Assembly: GCA_025917655.1 (NCBI GenBank)
Contig: CP084614.1
Coordinates: 434,001 to 498,000, forward strand
DNA from: Chlorella sorokiniana
Lineage: Eukaryota; Chlorophyta; Trebouxiophyceae; Chlorellales; Chlorellaceae
Direction: 5' to 3'
DNA length: 64,000 nucleotides
Part shown: positions 1-12,024 of the stretch, piece after piece
Position numbering within the stretch: the first letter of the stretch is position 1
How the letters are laid out: every line of letters starts with the position of its first letter
Made by a program: the position numbers and the translations under genes
Notes under the pieces: model-generated
Told to the model about the DNA's origin: nothing
Databases searched by the model: none
The model's input: the letters and a program-made list of their open reading frames with translations, nothing else

Positions 1-135
1 GGCAGAAGGAATGTGTCAGGGTTGCAGTTCAAGTCACAATGAGGATGTTATTAGGTAGTATAATGGATTCCTGGGTCATTCCAGGAGGGTTTTGGGCGAT
101 GTACGCAGGCTGTCGTAATGCCCAGCTGGGCGCTG

Positions 136-2649
136 TCACTTCAAGGCTCCGCCTGCCGCCGCTGGCCGCACGCGCCCGCACTCTTCGCACGGGTCGGGGC
201 CGCAGCGGTGCTGCTTCTGCTGCCGGTGGCTGTGCACCGCGGAGGGGCTGGAGAATGTGCGGGGGCAGTCGTGGCAGCGCCACACGGGCGGCGGCAGCAC
301 CTGCAGGGCACAATGGGGGAGTGGAAGGCGCAGTCAGGAGAGCGGCCGGCAGCTTGGCCGCAGACAGGCGTGCTGTGCAGGGGTCGGTGCAAGGGGGCCG
401 AGGGGCATCGGCAGGCAGTGTGTCGTCAGCGAGAGTCGGTTGCAAATTACCCAATGAGTTGCTAAATTCGTCACCTGCCCCTCGGCAGCAGCGGCATACA
501 GCGGCGATGCAGGCAGCACGGCATCGGAATGAGTAGGAGAGTCTGATGGTTGTATCAGCAGGGATTGCTAAGCAGCATCGTTTCCTCACGTGCCGGAGTG
601 CAGGGAAAAGGGTGCAGCGGTGGACCAAGGCAGCAAGGCCAGGTGGCGTGCAGGCGGCCAGCGGCGGCGTGGTGGGGCTCAGAATGAGTAGGAGAGTCTG
701 ACGGTTGGTTCAGCACGGAAGCAGTCAGCTGCGTCGTTTCCTCCCAGCCCGGATGCCGCACAGCAGGCAGCCAGCAAGTAAAACAGCGGCGGAGGGGCGG
801 GGTGCAGTCAAATCTGGCAGCCAGCAGTGCACGTCTCCCCTTCCCATCCCTTCCCCAGGCTGCCCCTCAACATCCCCATCCCATCCCCGCCGCACCTCGC
901 CGAGCATTTGGTGGCAGGCGGAGCAGGCGGAGGGGGAGGCGTGCCAGAGGCGCAGGCCGCGGTACACGTGGCCGGTGACCAGGGCGTCGAGGGCGGCGTA
1001 CCGCACTTGGGCGTCGCTCAGCCGCCGCGCCTCCCAGTTGCTCATCGTCACCCGCTTGTTCTTGGGGAGGGACAGGCCAAGCACGCGACGCGTGAGGGCG
1101 CCCAGGCCCAGCCCGTGGTACCCAAGAGAGGCAGCGATCTGCGGAAGGGTTGTGAGGGGGGGGGGGGACCATCAGCGTTCTGCAAGCACAACAAGCCGCC
1201 TGTTTGCAGCAGCGAGTTCGAGCACTGCGTTGCGTGCCCAATAGGCGCAGCCCTCTGCCTCGCTGTTGTGAGGACCCAGAGCAAAGGTAGCAGCACAACA
1301 AAACAGGGCAGCCGCGTGCCGCCGCCCCAGCGGTGGTGACCCCCAGCAGCGCCCCAGCCGCGCGGGTGCAGCGCGGGCGGCGATCGCCTGCAGCAGGTCG
1401 AAGAAGCGGGCGAAGAGGTCGGCGCGGCCCTTCCCAAACGTCTGCTGCATCTTGCCTTCGTCAGAAGAGTCCCAGGAGAAACCCACAAAGGTGAGGTCGG
1501 GGTCGCTGCACGGGGAGAGAAGCATGTGGGGGCGGGGGGTGAGGCCGAGTGGGTACATGTGTGTGGTGGTGGTGATGGCGTCAGCGTGGGTGGGGGGGGG
1601 CGGGGGGATTTACTGGGTGTGCGGGAGGGTGATGATTGTGGGCGGGTGCAGGTGCAAGGGCCCAGGGCGGGCCACAGCTGCTTGAAGTGGCGGGGAGCTG
1701 AAGGGGCAGGACACAGAGGCAGGGCGGGCAGGGAGCACGAGAGCGGCAGGAGGGGCAGGACTGGCGGCAGGGGAGGGGCCTGCCCACCCGCCCACCTCAG
1801 GAAGGCTCGCAGCGCGGGCGGCATGCGGTTGCCGATGCGGCACACGCGCACAAGCACGGCGACCGAGGCCGACGCGAGCTGCATGAGGGCGACGCGGGAG
1901 GGGCCGCCGCCCGCCCAGCCCTCGGGCGCCACTCCAGGTCGATCCCGACGACGGCGTCCCGCATGCTGCTGCGCAGCGCGGCCAGCGCGCCGACCAGCTG
2001 CCGCTCGCAGCTGACCACGTGGGCCTGCACGCCGCCTGGAGGAGGGGGGGGGGGGAGGAGGACAGGGGGCGGGCAGGGGTGGGAAGGCGCCGGCGAACAG
2101 CGGCGCATCGGCGGGGGCACATGTGGCGGCCAGCGGGCGAGGGGCTGCCGACAGTCCTGATGCTTGCACTCATAGGCCGGGCGGGCTCGGCTGCAGCAGC
2201 GCACCCGGCAGCTGGTAGCATTCGGTGTGGGGGTCGCATGGGAGGTCGCCATCCCTGACCGGCGTGCACAGCACAGCAGGCCAGTCCATCGGCGGCAGCG
2301 ACACGTCCGCGGCGCACCAGCGCGCAGCCTGGGCTGCGCCCTCGCAGCCCACGCTGTCGCAGCTGCAGTCGGAGCATGCGGGGACGTGCACAGCGGGCCG
2401 CACGGGCTCAACGCGTCGCCGCTTGGCGGGGCTGGTGGCGTCGCCGCCGTCAGCGGCAGGGGCGCCGCCCAGCGCGGGGCTGCTGTAACGGCGTTGGAGC
2501 AGGGCTTCCGCGGCGCGCCGTTTGGCAGACTTGAGAGGCAGGACGGAGGGCGCCTGGCTGCCTGGGCCTGGGCTGCTGGCGTCACGGCTGCCGGTGGGCG
2601 TGCATGCCGTGCTGCACGGCGCCCCGTCTGGCGACATGCTGTGAGGCAT
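136..2649 (-). CDS. WRN-type 3'-5' exonuclease with C-terminal C2H2 zinc finger
   Basis: Five inferred exons (2205-2649, 1796-2035, 1388-1505, 896-1138, 136-300) join in phase. The DEDDy exonuclease motifs are visible: motif I GIDLEWRP in exon 2, a motif II-like stretch FVGFSWDSSDEGKMQ in exon 3, and motif III YAALDA in exon 4, preceded by MSNWEARRLSDAQ as in plant WEX proteins. Enzymes of this family remove nucleotides from DNA or RNA 3' ends and act in nuclear repair or silencing. The last exon encodes one C2H2 finger (C-x2-C-x12-H-x5-H, CHDCPRTF...HSHRQQKQH), an uncommon addition. The N-terminus is Pro/Ala/Arg-rich with a basic KRRR patch, possibly a nuclear signal. The start is the first ATG of the open exon. 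One frame change just after motif I (near 1920) looks like a missing base. The intron between exons 3 and 4 appears to be GC-AG. Which nucleic acid it acts on cannot be told. Confidence 0.8.
526..747. repeat. Imperfect direct repeat inside the last exonuclease intron
   Basis: Two copies of roughly 60 bases begin near 526 and 681. Both start with GAATGAGTAGGAGAGTCTGA and continue through a diverged middle to a shared CGTTTCCTC ending. They lie about 90 bases apart in a 600-base intron, and no coding potential is seen in them. Confidence 0.7.
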
Positions 2650-3064
2650 TGATTTGCGAAAGCTGTTAATCAGATAAGCATGCTACAAGAAATGGGATGG
2701 GCCGCCGCCAAAACACTGAGGGCCCTTTAGCCCAGCGGGACGCCTGGGAAATAAATCACGAGAGTGTCCAAGAGTTTTACAGAGTATGCCTTGACCTGGG
2801 GCGTGAAGAGCGCTATTGGAAAGGTGCCAGCCCAGACGGCGATGACCATCATCAGCAGTCGACAGCCAGCGCACATTGTTCCTGCAAATCGTGCGACTTG
2901 CTAAGACACGCATTAAATTCACGCTGTATCCCTCTCCTAACTCGCCTCGCTCTCCTCAGCGTCAGCACAACCCCAGGCAGGCCTCTTCCACCGCCAACCT
3001 CCCAGTTCAGACCAGTTCCGAAATACAACTCGTTGAGGCTACTGGGTCCCCGCCAGAGCAAGCA
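2650..3064. other. Intergenic region between divergent exonuclease and cystinosin genes
   Basis: This 415-base stretch separates two genes transcribed away from each other and should hold both promoters. It is less GC-rich than the genes. The frame before the cystinosin ATG stays open upstream, so a slightly longer N-terminus is possible. No clear TATA box or other element is recognised. Confidence 0.4.
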
Positions 3065-4966
3065 ATGAGCCAGACTCCGCTGCTGGCGGAGAAGGGCGCT
3101 GGGGAGGAGCAGGCGGAGCGCGTTTCTGAGCGCAACTTCACCATAATCAACCTGGGCTATTGCCAACCTAGCACGTGAGTGCAAGCCCGCCGCTGCAGGC
3201 TGAGGCCGTGCTCTGGCAGCCGACGGCGGTGTGCCAGCAGACCCGCGGCGCGGCCATAAGATGGCACAGATGACGGCGCCGGTTGCCCTGCAGCGTCTGA
3301 CCCTTATCGTTTATCAGTGATGGTGACAATTCACGCATCAAGCGATGGTCTTTATGGGTTCTGGCTGCGCCGTCTTCCTTGCAGGCGGCGGCGCATCTAT
3401 GAGGGTGCCTTCTGGCTGGGCAGCCCCGTGCTGCTGGGCCTCCTGCTGGGCTCACTGCTGCCCACCAACCACCAGGGCCCCGCCATGCCGGAACCGCTGG
3501 ACCGTATATCAAGCATAATCGGTTGGGTGCGTGCTGCGGAGCCGCTGCTGCGCCAGCCGGCAGCCAGCCCAGAATGCGGCGGCGTACTAGCAAATTTCTG
3601 GCGCTGACGCCGGGAACGCCGCAGCTGCCTGCTTGTACAATTTCAGATGGCAAAATCATGCAGCTTCCCAGCTACAGGCGCCAGGGGCTGCAGTGCAAAA
3701 AAAATGAACAACGTTCAAAGGAAGCCCCCTCCGCCCCCCCGCAGACCTACTTCTGCGCCTGGTCCATCTCCTTCTACCCCCAGGCCTACCTCAACTACCG
3801 CCGCAAGTCGGTGGTGGGCCTGTCCCTGGACTTCCAGCTGCTCAACCTGCTGGGCTTTGGCTGCTATGCCGTTTACAACGCCGCCCTGTTCTGGGACCCC
3901 TCCGTGCGCCGCGAGTACTCGTGCCTCAACGACGGCGCGCTGCCCGCGGTGCACGCCAACGACGTCTTCTTTGCGCTGCACGCGTTTGTCGTGACGGCGG
4001 CCACGCTGGTGCAGTGCGCGCTGTACGACCGCGGCGGTCAGAAGATCTCTTGGCCGGCGGCGCTGGGGCCGGCGGCGCCGCAGCCTCCATCGCCGCCTAC
4101 TTGGCTGCCGTGATCGGTGCAGCTGTGGAGGGCGGCGGCAGCAGCACCCTTGCAGCTGGCGCAGCGCCCGGCGTCTCCTGCGGCAGCATCCTCAGCTGGC
4201 TGTCCTTCCTGTACTTTTTGTCGTACATCAAGCTGGGGGTCAGCCTGGTCAAGTACATTCCTCAGGTGGGTGGCGGCTGCGGGGCGGCTGGGTGCCTGGG
4301 TGGGCGGCAGCCGGGCGCTGCCTCCATGCATGTTGATGTGGGGCAGGTTTGGGGTGTGCCCGCAGTTGTTGGGGTGCTGCGGATCAGCACATAATGCTCC
4401 CCCTCTCTTCTCCTCTCCAGGTGTGGCTCAACTACCGGCGCCAGTCCACTGAGGGCTGGAACATGCACAACGTGCTGCTGGACTTTGGCGGCGGCGCGCT
4501 GAGCCTGGTGCAGCTGGTGATGGACGGGGCTGTGACTCGCGACTGGAGCGCGGTGACGGGCAACCCCGTCAAGTTTGGGCTGGGCTCGGCCAGCATGCTG
4601 TTTGACGTCGTCTTCATGGCGCAGCACTGGCTGCTGTACCCTGCAGCTTCCCGGCAGCCGCCCTCCTTCTGGGAGGCCCTTGAGGCGGTTGACAGTGAAG
4701 AGCAGGCCAGCAAGGATGCCGCCAAGCTGGAGCCGACGGTTGACCTTGAGGCTGCTGCAGCCGCTGGGACCCCGCCTCGCCAGCGGCGTTGCAGCCTGCT
4801 CCTCCAGACAGCCTGGCAGACAGCCAGCCGCTGCTGCGGGCCTCAGACCCATGATCCACCGATGGCGTTTTTGTCTTCGCTTGCGCCGCCCGCGTTTCAT
4901 TCCTCCCTCACGGTCCTCAGACGCATGCCTTTCCATCCAGACTCTGAAAACCCGGTCACAGCTTGA
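3065..4966 (+). CDS. Cystinosin-like PQ-loop transporter, copy 1
   Basis: Four exons (3065-3174, 3385-3526, 3745-4265, 4421-4966) give about 439 residues. The PQ-loop pattern of cystinosin is clear: SFYPQAYLNYRRKSVVGLS in the first repeat and YIPQ/VWLNYRRQSTEGW, split by an intron, in the second, with about seven hydrophobic spans between IIGWTYFCAW and AQHWLLYP. Cystinosins export cystine, with protons, from lysosomes or vacuoles. After the last span comes an acidic, Ala-rich tail. Exon 3 changes frame near 4062, where a run of four G replaces the five G of the otherwise near-identical copy at 12.0-14.0 kb; this is probably a sequencing error. It is a tail-to-tail inverted paralogue of that copy. 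Family assignment is firm; substrate is inferred from the family. Confidence 0.85.
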
Positions 4967-6610
4967 ACCCTCCCGCTGAGTGCTCCTATCCTCATTAACC
5001 GAGTGACCAGCTTAGCTTTTCTTGTCTAGTGCTCTCCTTAATCAGGCTTTGAGCGCGCTCCACCCCTGCATGCGTTTTGTTTGAATAGCCTTGCCCTCTG
5101 CGCAACACATGCCTCTATTTTTGCTCTGCCTCACACACACTGCTTGCGAGATTGTTGTACACCAGCCCTTCATGATTGGCAGCATCAGGTCGGAAGTTCA
5201 GCGGCCACCGCCGACCACTTCCTACCACTTCCCTGCGGCTGCTGCTGAAGACTGAGTGCAGCGCTGGTGCGCACACGGCGCAGCAGGTGGCGGCGCTGGT
5301 TGGCCGGGCACCCTGGTGGGGCCCCGCCTCCGCCCGGCCCCCGGCTGGGGCTCGGCCGCTGCCGCCGCCGCACACCTCCTGGTTCACTCTGCGCTGCAAA
5401 AGTTGGCGGGGCTGCGGCTGCAGGAGCACCCGGGTGGCCCCAGCTGCGCGCTGCACAGCCGCCGCCCGTTCAGGCTCCGCGCGTTTGCCCCGCCCTGCTG
5501 CGGGGTCCCACCAGGCCCTGTGTGGGCACACCCCTCTGGCGGTGCAGGTGCGCTGCCGCCGCGGATTGCCTCTGGCGGTTTCTGTGCCGCAGGTGCTTCT
5601 GTGATGAGCGGGGCCGCGCCAGCTGGCTGCCTGCTCGACCGCAAGCAGAGTGCCACTCGCCAAGCTTGCCCGGTCGCGCCAGCAGTCGGCGGCCCAGCAG
5701 AGCCGGGGGAGGTTGCGCTGCGCGTTGGCGGCAATGCCGAAGTCGGGTGCCGTGGCAGGGCTGCTTGCAGGGCATGTTTGCCAGTTCAGGCCCGCTGCAT
5801 TGGCTCTCATGGGCTGGCAGGGGCTATGTGTTTGCTTGCGTTACCACCATGCGTGCAGCAGGGCTGGCAGGCATGTGCTTCTTAGGAGGGCTCCCCTGGC
5901 TGGGCGGCTGCCTGCACCCTTTTGGCGGAGAAGGCCGTAGTGCGATGGGGAACCTGGGCCTTGCCCCCGCTGCCGCCATACCTGTGGTAGTGTGGTCCGC
6001 ATCCGGCCCCCCCGCAGTCAGAGGCCGGGCTCTGCATTTGGGGTGTCCTTGTACCGAGGCATCCAAGTGCCTCTTCCCGCTCTGCTGGACAGGCATGCCT
6101 GCGCCCGTTGGATGGTGCATGAGGCCGCCCAGCTGCGATGCAGGGCTTCTTCCTTCTAGTTCCCTTGTGGGTCAAGCTCGCGGGCCTGAGGGGCGAGCCT
6201 GGTGCCCTGCACCCTTTCCAGGAAGCAGCCAGCCGCATCCGACCGGGCACGAGTGGCGCCGCCGCGGCGCGGAGTCTGTGCCCTTGTGACGGGCGGTCTC
6301 AGGCCCGCATAGTCGGGAGGCCCCGTATCATTGATAAGCGCCGGGACATGGTTTGTTTTCTTCGCTGTTCAGCAGGGGTAGGCCACATTGTGGCAGTCAC
6401 CGCCAGCGGTGCAAGCCCCGGTTTCACACACTCCAGTCCTTATTCACGCATGCAATCGATGCTTCCAGCCCCGTAGAGGTATAAACAGCTCCCGCCCTGC
6501 CCCGGTTCCTTTCACGGGAGGCAGCTTCTCACGGCGACTCTCATATTGCCCTGATTGTCGCGTCTTCCGCCCCATTTGATTGGCTAGGCTTGCGGCTCGG
6601 CACTGTTGCC
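4967..6610. other. Unassigned 1.6 kb between cystinosin copy 1 and the M11 protease
   Basis: The first part should be the cystinosin 3' UTR and the last part the protease promoter. Several long overlapping open frames exist on both strands (for example 5267-6289 + and 5115-5810 -), but they are rich in Ala, Gly, Arg and Pro, have no recognisable motif and are expected by chance at this GC content. No gene is called. Confidence 0.4.
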
Positions 6611-9600
6611 ATGCCTTTCCCGAGGCATGCGGCACCTGGGATGCTGCTCATGCTGCTCATCCCCGCCATCTGTCGGGTCGCCCTGGCTTCTGAGCCCCGC
6701 AAGCTTTTGCAGAGGAACGACAAGCTTCTGAGCGGTGAGATGGGTGTGTATGCAGACCGTGAGCCGCGAGGGACCCTAGCCGGCGCCTAGGCTGGGGCAC
6801 AGGGTTCTGGGCTCAGGCGCTGCGCTCACTCTCCAGAGACCGGGCTCGATTCTACGCGAGTTTGAGCGGGAGCTGCCGCCAGCCATGGGAAATGATGGTC
6901 AGAAGCTGGGAGGCAGTCGGCTCCCCAAGCGCAAGCTTCTTACCGCCAGGGCGGGGTGCAGGGCAGGGCCGATCATGCCTGCCAGTGAGGTCACAATTAA
7001 ACCGATTGGCGACCATATCGTCTTGGGATCACTGAGGCTGGTCCGCCTGCGATCGCCTCTCAGCCATCGCCGCGCAACGCCAATGCGGGCACAGGCTGGC
7101 AGCGCTCACCGCTGCGACGTGTTGCCCCAGGTTGGGCGCCGCTGACTGAATGCCCAGCCCCTGGATCCTCTTGTGATGCGCAGGCACACTCATACGGATG
7201 GACACCAACTACCCTGACGGCCGCTCAGAAGAGTAAGGGCAGGGCAGCGAGGGTTGCTGCTCGCCGGGCGGCGTTTGCTGTTGCGGTGCCCCTCCCCGCC
7301 CCCTTCGGTCCACTCAGTTCCTTTCCACCTTCCGCAGGCACCTGGCCATCCGCAAGAAAAACGGCAAGCGGGTGAAGCTGAAGCTGCAAGACGCGGCTTT
7401 GGCCGCCCAGCTACGCAGCGGCGCCAAGGTGCAGGCCAGCGGGCGCTGGGTGAACCTGGCGGGGCTGGAAGTGGACGACGACGACGGCGGCGAGCCCACG
7501 CGCTTCGTGGCGAGCGGCCTGCGGGATGTCGGCCCAAAGTGGGCGCCTCCTGAGCGTGAGCGCCTTGGGGCGGGCTGCATGGGGAGGGGGCCCGCCCCTG
7601 CACCAGCAGGCCGCTGGGTGCCCGCTGATTTGGCTCGGCAGCATCCCGGCACACAGCACCCTGGGCTCTGCCGCTGATGAGCAGCGGAGACGGCATGCCG
7701 GCTCACACGCGCTGCTGCTGCTGCGATGCCGCCCGCCGCAGCCATCATCAGGGACTGGCAGGAGCCAGCGGGGCCGCTGCCCAACTGGGATCACGAGCTG
7801 GCGGACTCCAACGCCGCCCCGCAGCGGCGCCTGCAGGCGGAGGAGGAGAGGGCCCTGGGCGTCGGCGCCGGCAGCGGCGCGGGCGCCGAGGCGCCGCACG
7901 GGCGGCGGCTCGCGCAGCAGGCACCCCCGACCCAGTCACCATCACCCTGCCTCGCCAGATTAGCGCCGTCCGCACCCTGTTCATCCCAAGTGAGCCGCTG
8001 CCTGGCTGCTGAGTGTCTGGCTGCCTCCCAGACACTCCAGACACTCAGCCCTCCGTCCCCCCCCGCAGCAACCTCTGTCGTGCGTCGGTTGCGGCCCCTC
8101 GCCTGCCTTTCTCTGTCGCTGCCAACCCCGGCCGCCTCCAACCCCACGCAACCCTCTGAAACGTGGCCGCCCTGCAGTCGTGGCGCGCCAGGGCGGCACC
8201 AGCGCCGGCTACCTGTGCCCCAACACGGGGATCAACCCGCTGAACGCCACGGGGTGCGCAACGTCGTCTTCTCGGAGAACAACCCCGAGGGGCCCACCGT
8301 GTCCACCCTCTTCAACGAGTGCTCCTTCAACGCCACCAAGATCACCGCTACCAACTCCGCCGTCGCCTCCCTCGTCATCCTGCCCTGCAACGGCAGCGCG
8401 TACGGCGTGCCCTGGAACTTCAACACCTGCAACGTGCGCCCCCTCGCCCTTCGCTGCCCCTCCTCCCCGGCTCGCTCCTCCCTGTTTGCGGGGTTGGGGG
8501 CGCGGGAAGATGCGTGGCCGCCTCGAGGCGGCACCCGCGCCTCAGCAGGCTGCTGCTGGCCAAAGGCTGCTGGCTGCTGCTGCCCTGCTCCCAGTCCTCT
8601 TCCCCCAGCGAGTTTGCCTTTCCGACAACACCCTCCCACCACCGCCGCTGCCACCCCACCCCACCCACCGGCCCCACCCCGCCACTGCTCCCCCACAGTT
8701 TGACGACTTCAACGGCTTCGCCGGCGCCGCGGACGCAGTGCTGTGGTCGAGGGGCGTGGATTTCTCGCTCTACCCTTACCGCGTCTACATGCTGCCACCC
8801 AACGCCTGCGGCTGGCTGGGCCTGGGCTACATCGGGTGGGTGCCTCCTGGCCTTCCCTGAACCCGCGCGCCTGTGCGTGTCCCGTGCCCTTGCACGGCTG
8901 GGAACATGCTCGCTGCAGCTGCACATGTAGCACGTGGGCGGCGCCACGGGCAGGCAGGCGCAGCAGGCAGCGGGGCAGCGCCTTTGGAGGCCTGCGGAAG
9001 GGCGCCTCGCATCACAGGCTGGATGCTGCTGCGCCTGATCTTTGTCCCGTCTGCCAGTTTTGATTGTGCCGTCCGCCGCTGCGAGCTACTGTGCAGGTGC
9101 GACGGGACATTCGACTGCCGTTCCTGGGTCACCGGCGGCGTGTGGGACAAACCTATGGTGAGCTTGCAGCTTGCCATGGGGCCCGGAGCTGGAGGAGGGC
9201 GGGTTAGGCCCTGGGGCCGGCATGCCCGCTGGCAGGCACGCGTTTCCACCGCCGGCCGCTCCCTCCAGGGGAGGCGGCAGAGATGGCTGTTTGGCGTTGC
9301 CGCCTGCACGCCCTGGCTTCCCTCGGCGCTTCAGCCTGCCGCCCTCCCTCCCTGCAGGTGATAGCGCACGAGCTGGGGCACAACCTCTACATGGCCCACT
9401 CGGGCGCCAACGTGAACAACGTCTTTGACGAGTGAGCGCAGCCGCCGCCCGCCCCTGCCTCCGCCGAGGCAGGGCGCCGTGCTGCCGCGCCCACCACCTT
9501 CACGTGCACCCCGCCCCCCCGCCGGGCATGCCCTGGCTCACGCGTTTCCTTGTGCGGCTCCTGGAAGCTGCCTGTTCATGTCGTTTTCCCCACTCAATAC

Positions 9601-10907
9601 CCTGTCACACCCCTGCACACTCATGCCACCTCAACCCCCCCTACCCCCACCCCTCCCCCAAGTACCCAACCGACCACACACCCACACGCCCTCTCTGCCT
9701 TGCTCTTCCTCGCTCTCATACTCACCTTGTTCACCTGACCACCACCATCATCCCCTTGTCTCCAGATACGCCGACAATTCATGCGTCATGGGCGGCTGCG
9801 GCGCCGCCTGTGAGCCGCGCTGCCCCAACCTGGCCAAGTCCTGGCAGCTGGGCTGGCACACGCTGCGCCAGTTCGACCAGGACAACCTGCCCATCGGCTT
9901 CTGGTACAACACCAGCATCGCGGGCCAGACGCTGAGCCAGGTGCGCCCGGGGATTATGGGGGAAGCTGCGACGCATCGGTTGGCCAGCGGGCAGGCCGGG
10001 ATGCTCTCCTGGCGCCTGGGCATGCAGCTACGAGCCCGGCTGCAGGGCAGCCTGAGCCCACCTTGTCATTGACACAAGGCCAGAGAGGGAGTCAAACCAC
10101 CGCCGCTGCTGCTCTGGCCCCTCCTGGCTGTACCTGCCGCCTCTCCCCTCCCCTCCTCGTCACCCCTTCCCCCTGACACCCCCACACCGACTCACACACC
10201 CTTCAAAACCCTGACGCTGCAGTCCGTCCAGCCCGCCTTCCGCATCATACCTAACTGGACCACCGGCCTGAAACCCATCTTCATATCCTACCGCGTGCGC
10301 GCCCGCGGCGACGAGTTCTCCCCAAACGGCGTGTGGAACAGGGTGCACGTGCACACCTCGGGGTGGCCCACAACCGCGACGCTGTCACCTCCATCTGGCG
10401 TACCTCGCTGTCAGGTTGGCGGCGGGGAACGGGGGGGGTTGTGAAAGGGATTGGGGGGGAATGCAGGCTCGGATCCAAGGCAGCGGGCGGAGCGGGGGTG
10501 CGGGAAGGGACCCCGGTGGAGGCTGGCCCTGTGCTCATAGGGGTTTGCGTGCGGTGAGTGTGTGCGTGTGTGAGTGTGTTGTTGGCCCTATACCACACCA
10601 TTGCTGCCCCCCCCTTGTTTTGAGCTCTCCCGACTGACGTTGCCTGCCCTGCCCTTTCCCCGGTCCGCCGTTTTTGGCTGCAGTGGAGCAAAGCTGGACC
10701 TACATCTCCGCCAACCTGGTCATCCGACGCCGCCTCTCCAACATCGCCAGCTACGCGGTGGTGCAGATATGCCGGCGCGGCAGCGGGGCCGAGACCCAGT
10801 ACAGCTGCCTGAACGACATCGACTGGAACTGCGACGGCTTCTCGGGCGCTGACGACGCTGCCTGCATCCCGTGGATTCCGGGGGCGGGCGGTTCGGGCAA
10901 GAAGTAG
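6611..10907 (+). CDS. Gametolysin-like peptidase M11 (zinc metalloprotease), secreted
   Basis: Twelve inferred exons (first 6611-6734, last 10684-10907) give about 642 residues. The protein opens with a clear signal peptide (MLLMLLIPAICRVALA). The zinc site HELGHNLYMAH is in exon 9 (9358-9431), and the Met-turn segment CVMGG follows in exon 10. Upstream and downstream cysteines (LNATGC, FNECSF, CDGTFDC, CGAACEPRC) fit an extracellular fold, as do several N-x-S/T sites. M11 enzymes in green algae digest cell-wall glycoproteins during mating or daughter release. The residue usually Gly in HExxHxxGxxH is Tyr here. Frames change in short C or G runs at about 7930, 8252 and 10362; all three look like one missing base. 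The gene sits between two inverted cystinosin copies. Confidence 0.88.
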
Positions 10908-12024
10908 GCCGAGCCCCTCCCGCCCTGCCTGGCATAACAAAACAGTTGAGCAAGGGATTACCCACCATCACCTTTCAGTCACCCTACCAACACCAACACC
11001 TCACCATTACTGGGGTGAACCCAGCCTGTTCTTTCCGCCATGTCACAGCGGTTGGCAGGCTCATGGCGCGAACTGCAGGTCCCTCCCAGGCATCCCCACC
11101 CCATCCCCGCACCGCCCCCGCACTCACTCACAAGAGCGGCCCCTGAACTCCCCTCGCTCTGCTCTGATTGCCCTTGAACCTCACTTTCACCATGCCCCCC
11201 CCAACAGTTTGTCTGTTCGCACGCAAACACAGGCAAACTCCTGCTCTTGTATTCCGAGTGTTCCCTCTCCTTACGCTTTTCAAGTCCTCGGTGTGTGCAA
11301 CCTTACATCCCTAGATTTCCGGCGCACGGTTGATGATGCTCGCCCGCTTTGCTGCCCACCCGTTTCCCGCATTGGCTCTCCTGCCGCCAGGTACCCTGTG
11401 CATGCTCCCCTTACCCACATTTCAGTTGAGCCCTGCACACGCCTTGTCCTGGTCCCCATGCTGGTCGGGCACAAAGGGTGCTGCGCCGTGCAACCCAGCT
11501 TGTTGGCAGCTGCAGGCCCCCGCTGCAGAGTGCTGTCCAATAATCTCTCCGGCCCTCTTACCCCCGTCATCTGCTGCTGCCTGGTCGACCCAAAGCCCAC
11601 CCCCTACCCTGTTGTGCATTTTGTGATTTTTCCTCGAGCTGGCCTGTGAACCTCAAAACCAAGGCAAGCGATCCCAAGCCCTCCTGCTGCCATGAGGCGA
11701 CGGGTCCGGCTTAAACGAGCTGTGAGCGGCGGGTCGCATGCCCACCGCATTGAGCAGCAGCTGCCCGCAAGCTGCTCTAACAGGGCTCTTGCAAGGTCAA
11801 AGCGCCCTGCTGAGTTGTGGATGAGCTGGTTAGGACCGATAAAGGCGCGGGGTAGGAAGAGGTATCAGCTGGGGCAAATGATGACAGAAAAAAGGGCAAG
11901 ACCTCGGAATGAATTGTCAAAAAGAAGACTAAAGAGAGGCCCATGCGGGAAGAGAAAACACTTATGCGTATATATACAGCATGCCACTCAGGGCTCGTCG
12001 AGTTCAGGCAGCAACGGCTGCCTC
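10908..12024. other. Unassigned 1.1 kb between convergent M11 and cystinosin copy 2
   Basis: The two flanking genes end towards this stretch, so it should hold two 3' UTRs. It is pyrimidine-rich on the + strand up to about 11650. No motif-bearing frame, RNA gene or repeat is recognised. Confidence 0.4.

Noticed and set aside
1048-2169. 373-codon open frame on the - strand
   Set aside because: Only a short part coincides with the exonuclease exon; the rest reads through introns and is rich in Pro, Ala and Arg, as expected by chance at this GC content.
5267-6289. 340-codon + strand frame in the gap before the M11 gene
   Set aside because: No motif, no conserved-looking segment, and several overlapping frames are equally open.
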